8,040 nt of DNA from Thermoproteota archaeon (GTDB taxonomy: Archaea > Thermoproteota > Methanomethylicia > Methanomethylicales > Methanomethylicaceae): NCBI GenBank assembly GCA_030055545.1, contig JASFYK010000040.1, positions 1-8,040 of the forward strand, read 5' to 3'. The first letter of the stretch is position 1, and each line of letters opens with the position of its first letter. A program made the position numbers and the translations under genes. Below are positions 6,181 through 8,040 of the stretch, piece after piece. The notes beneath the pieces are model-generated. The model had not been told where the DNA came from, did no database searches, and saw nothing but the letters and a program-made list of their open reading frames with translations.

Positions 6181-6459
6181 TTGAGCATAGACATAAAGAA
6201 GCTAGTCCTGGACGCGCTGAAGCCAAGGGAGATCTCGATAGCCGAGCTCTCAAAGGCGATATGCAAGATCGACGGCGTGGACAACGTCAGCATCAACGTA
6301 GTTGAGACGGACATCAAGACCGAGACCATAAGGATGATCATACAGGGGAACAGCATCTGCTACGAGGAGGTTGCCAAGGTCCTGTCGGAGAACAGCACGG
6401 CGCTGAAGAGCGTCGACGAGATAGCCGTTAGCAAGAAGATCACCCCGAAGCTCGTCTGA
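6181..6459 (+). CDS. DUF211 family protein, function unknown
   Basis: DUF211 proteins are small, mostly archaeal, with a ferredoxin-like alpha/beta fold known from structural genomics; their cellular role is not established. The 92-residue sequence matches the family along its length: a lead-in helix with KKLVLDALKP (6-15), SIAELSKAI (19-27), then GVDNVSINVVETD (32-44), TIRMIIQGNSI (49-59) and the closing helix and strand with SVDEIAVSKKI (77-87). Alternating helix and strand agree with the fold. The start is a TTG at 6181, with GGTG (6170-6173) 7 nt upstream; there is no ATG or GTG start in this frame that would keep the whole domain. It stands alone behind its own likely promoter and converges on the minus-strand gene to its right, 63 nt away. 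Codon use resembles the GC-rich neighbours. Confidence 0.88.
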   Translation: MSIDIKKLVLDALKPREISIAELSKAICKIDGVDNVSINVVETDIKTETIRMIIQGNSICYEEVAKVLSENSTALKSVDEIAVSKKITPKLV

Positions 6460-6502
6460 CATTTCTTCCTCCGGTTTTGCATTCCTGCAGTGCATGATGA
6501 CT

Positions 6503-6519
6503 GAACCCGGCGGGGGTTC
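6503..6519. terminator. Hairpin between convergent genes
   Basis: GAACCC and GGGTTC are perfect 6-bp arms around a GGCGG loop, just past the stop of the minus-strand corrinoid-like gene and 44 nt past the DUF211 stop. A pyrimidine-rich stretch with TTTCTTCCT and GGTTTTGC (about 6462-6479) precedes it on the plus strand and could supply the T-tract that archaeal termination of the DUF211 transcript needs. For minus-strand transcripts no clear T-tract follows the hairpin. Confidence 0.45.
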
Positions 6520-6522
6520 GCC

Positions 6523-7137
6523 CTAAAGCCCGAGCGCCTTGAGCAGGTCAGTGGGATCGCTCGCAACGATGTCCGCACCCACTCTCCCCGCCTGGGGCCC
6601 TCCCGCGACCACTTTGACGTCTGGCCTTCTCTCCTTTGCCCACCTTATCAGCCCGCTCACCTGGTCGTTGAGCTCGCTCTCGGTGCACGAGATGACGAGC
6701 CATTTCAGCTTAGGGTCGGAGATCGGCTCTGCCAGGTCATCTGGGACGACTCCCTTCCTCCCGCTGTAGACCTTAACCCCCTGGGACTTGAGCAGCAGTG
6801 CAATTACGTCGCGCATTAGGACGTGCCCCTCCCCCCTCACGGCAACGACGGCGGCTGCGAAAGGCGGATCCTCGGTCGGCTTTACGACCGACTCGAGCAA
6901 CCTCAGCACCCGGTTCGTGGCGTTGTACGACTCCATCCACCCCTTCAGGGCAGCGTCGGGATCCCTGTTGTACCAGTCGGCGAACTCTAGCCACGCCCCG
7001 ATGACTCCCTTGGTGAGGATCTCGTCGACCCCAACACCCTGATCCAGGCACAGCTGGGCCAAACCCTGTGAATCCGGGCTGCCGCGGAGTATCGAGTCCG
7101 CGAGCCTCCTGAGCAGCTCACCTGACTGGCTCGCCAT
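6523..7137 (-). CDS. Corrinoid (B12-binding) protein-like, with a degenerate cobalamin motif
   Basis: The layout is that of the corrinoid proteins that shuttle methyl groups for methyltransferases: a four-helix-bundle half (about 1-85, with LLRRLADSIL and GVGVDEILTKGVIGAW) and a Rossmann-like B12 half (about 93-204) ending VVAGGPQAGRVGADIVAS. The canonical DxHxxG cobalamin loop is replaced by GEGHVLMRD (102-110): the cobalt-ligand position is His105, but Asp is Glu103 and the Gly is Met108. It may therefore bind cobalamin differently, bind weakly, or have another role; binding is inferred, not shown. The start ATG at 7137 has GGTGAT (7148-7143) 5 nt upstream and overlaps the end of the aminopeptidase gene by 20 nt, so the two are translationally coupled. 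No methyltransferase is adjacent in the window, so a substrate cannot be named. Confidence 0.72.
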   Translation of the reverse strand: MASQSGELLRRLADSILRGSPDSQGLAQLCLDQGVGVDEILTKGVIGAWLEFADWYNRDPDAALKGWMESYNATNRVLRLLESVVKPTEDPPFAAAVVAVRGEGHVLMRDVIALLLKSQGVKVYSGRKGVVPDDLAEPISDPKLKWLVISCTESELNDQVSGLIRWAKERRPDVKVVAGGPQAGRVGADIVASDPTDLLKALGL

Positions 7138-8040
7138 TCTCCATCACCAGCTTCCCGTCGAAGAAGAGCTGCCCCCCGCGCATGTCCCTGATCATGTCCA
7201 AGTGGCTCGAGGCCTGATTCGTCCCGTGGTACGATCCGGTGTTGTTGCCGATCGCGATGTGGACCGTCCGGTATATCTTCTCGTCGATGATTATGCTCCC
7301 GCCCGTGAACTCCGCACCGGGGTTACACCCTATGCCCAGCTCGGCGATCCTGTCCTTCTCGCCCGTGTTCGCCTCGAGGAACTTTGTGAAGCGCTCCGCG
7401 CCCCTCTCTGCGGTGTAGGAGGCGACCTTCCCGTCCCTGAACTCCAGCCTGAGCTGGTCGATCCTCCCGAATCCGGGTATGACCACCACGGGGAACGTGA
7501 TGTGCCCGTTGGCGCTCGTCTCGAGCGGGGCTATGAATACCTCGCCTGAGGGTATGTTTAGCCCGATATCGCCGTTCGCCATGTCCTCCTTCGAGATTAT
7601 GCCGTCGTCGACGATGACGGGCCTGCCCTTGACGCTGAACGAGAGATCCGTGCCTTCCGCGAGTATCCTGACCCTGTCGACTCCCCTGAGCGCATTCGAG
7701 TAGTACTCGCATAGGTCCAAGAGCTCCTCGGAGAAGGAGGCCCTGATGCTGTTGAAGAAGATCTCCCTGAACCTCTCCACCGGGCAGCCGTACGCCTTGG
7801 CTGCACCCGGGATGGGCCACCCGAAGTAGACCCATCGGACGCCGCGCCTGTCCATTATCTCGTAGAGCTTCTGCCTGTTCGGCGCGGTCAGCCTCACCTT
7901 GCCTGAGACCCCCTCGGACCAGTACGGGTCGTCCTCCTCGCCTATGAACATCCTCACGTCGATGGTCTCCGCGATCGCCTTGGCGATCGGGTCCATCTCC
8001 TTCAGCGAGTCCTCGGGCGATAGCTCGTACTTCCTCCTGC
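7118..8040 (-). CDS. M29-family aminopeptidase (thermophilic metalloprotease type), N-terminus cut by window edge
   Basis: M29 enzymes are cytoplasmic, two-metal aminopeptidases that remove N-terminal residues from peptides. The visible C-terminal part, numbered from the Met at 7996, carries TDLSFSVKGRP (116-126), NIPSGEVFIAP (147-157) with ligand Glu152, AELGIGCNPGA (218-228) with Glu219, VHIAIGNN (245-252) with His246, and SHLDMI (264-269) with His265/Asp267. These line up with the metal ligands of characterised M29 peptidases, and a Tyr at 256 may be the catalytic one, so the enzyme appears intact. The Met at 7996 is not a convincing start: the frame stays open without a stop to the window edge, the 14 upstream codons (RRKYELSPEDSLKE) resemble M29 sequence, and the family has a further N-terminal region missing here. 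The gene overlaps the corrinoid-like gene downstream by 20 nt. Confidence 0.88.
   Translation of the reverse strand, partial: RRKYELSPEDSLKEMDPIAKAIAETIDVRMFIGEEDDPYWSEGVSGKVRLTAPNRQKLYEIMDRRGVRWVYFGWPIPGAAKAYGCPVERFREIFFNSIRASFSEELLDLCEYYSNALRGVDRVRILAEGTDLSFSVKGRPVIVDDGIISKEDMANGDIGLNIPSGEVFIAPLETSANGHITFPVVVIPGFGRIDQLRLEFRDGKVASYTAERGAERFTKFLEANTGEKDRIAELGIGCNPGAEFTGGSIIIDEKIYRTVHIAIGNNTGSYHGTNQASSHLDMIRDMRGGQLFFDGKLVMENGEPVR

Noticed and set aside
7994..7996. ATG as the start of the M29 aminopeptidase
   Set aside because: The frame stays open to the window edge, upstream codons look like M29 sequence, and the family needs a longer N-terminal region.

Overview
The window looks archaeal. 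The right half encodes QueC (which feeds archaeosine synthesis in archaea), a DUF211 protein (a small, mostly archaeal family) and an M29 aminopeptidase. Arg AGG/AGA and Ile ATA codons are frequent, and start sites sit behind GGTGAT or GGAGG Shine-Dalgarno motifs. GC content and the gene set would fit a thermophilic or moderately thermophilic archaeon, but the lineage cannot be fixed from the sequence alone.

Left part, 1-4144, minus strand: a tightly packed type III-A (Csm) CRISPR effector operon, transcribed right to left in the order cas10/csm1 - csm2 - csm3 - csm4. csm4 runs off the left edge. Gaps are 1 nt (cas10-csm2), 6 nt (csm2-csm3, from the chosen start) and 13 nt (csm3-csm4). Cas10 keeps both an HD nuclease site and a GGDD cyclase site, so the complex should cut DNA and make cyclic oligoadenylate. 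Csm3 keeps its RNA-cleaving aspartate. No CRISPR array, cas1/cas2/cas6 or Csm6-like effector lies in the window; csm5 and any effector would be expected beyond the left edge. Two unusual points are a roughly 60-residue insertion with a second Cys4 (zinc-ribbon-like) cluster just before the Cas10 GGDD, and a basic Arg/Gly/Tyr-rich N-terminal extension on Csm2.

Middle, 4145-4715: about 570 nt of mostly AT-rich, apparently noncoding DNA between the divergent cas10 and queC genes. It contains promoter-like TATA elements on both strands, an AT-rich palindrome and an inverted repeat abutting the queC TATA box.

Right part, 4716-8040: clearly more GC-rich DNA. queC and a VIT1/CCC1-type membrane metal transporter gene form a plus-strand pair 4 nt apart. 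A 141-nt gap with two hairpins and a short direct repeat precedes a DUF211 gene that starts with TTG. Converging on it from the right is a minus-strand pair: an M29 aminopeptidase (cut by the right edge) overlapping by 20 nt a corrinoid-protein-like gene whose B12 signature is degenerate. The base-composition step between the CRISPR operon and the right-hand genes is consistent with the CRISPR module having been acquired separately.
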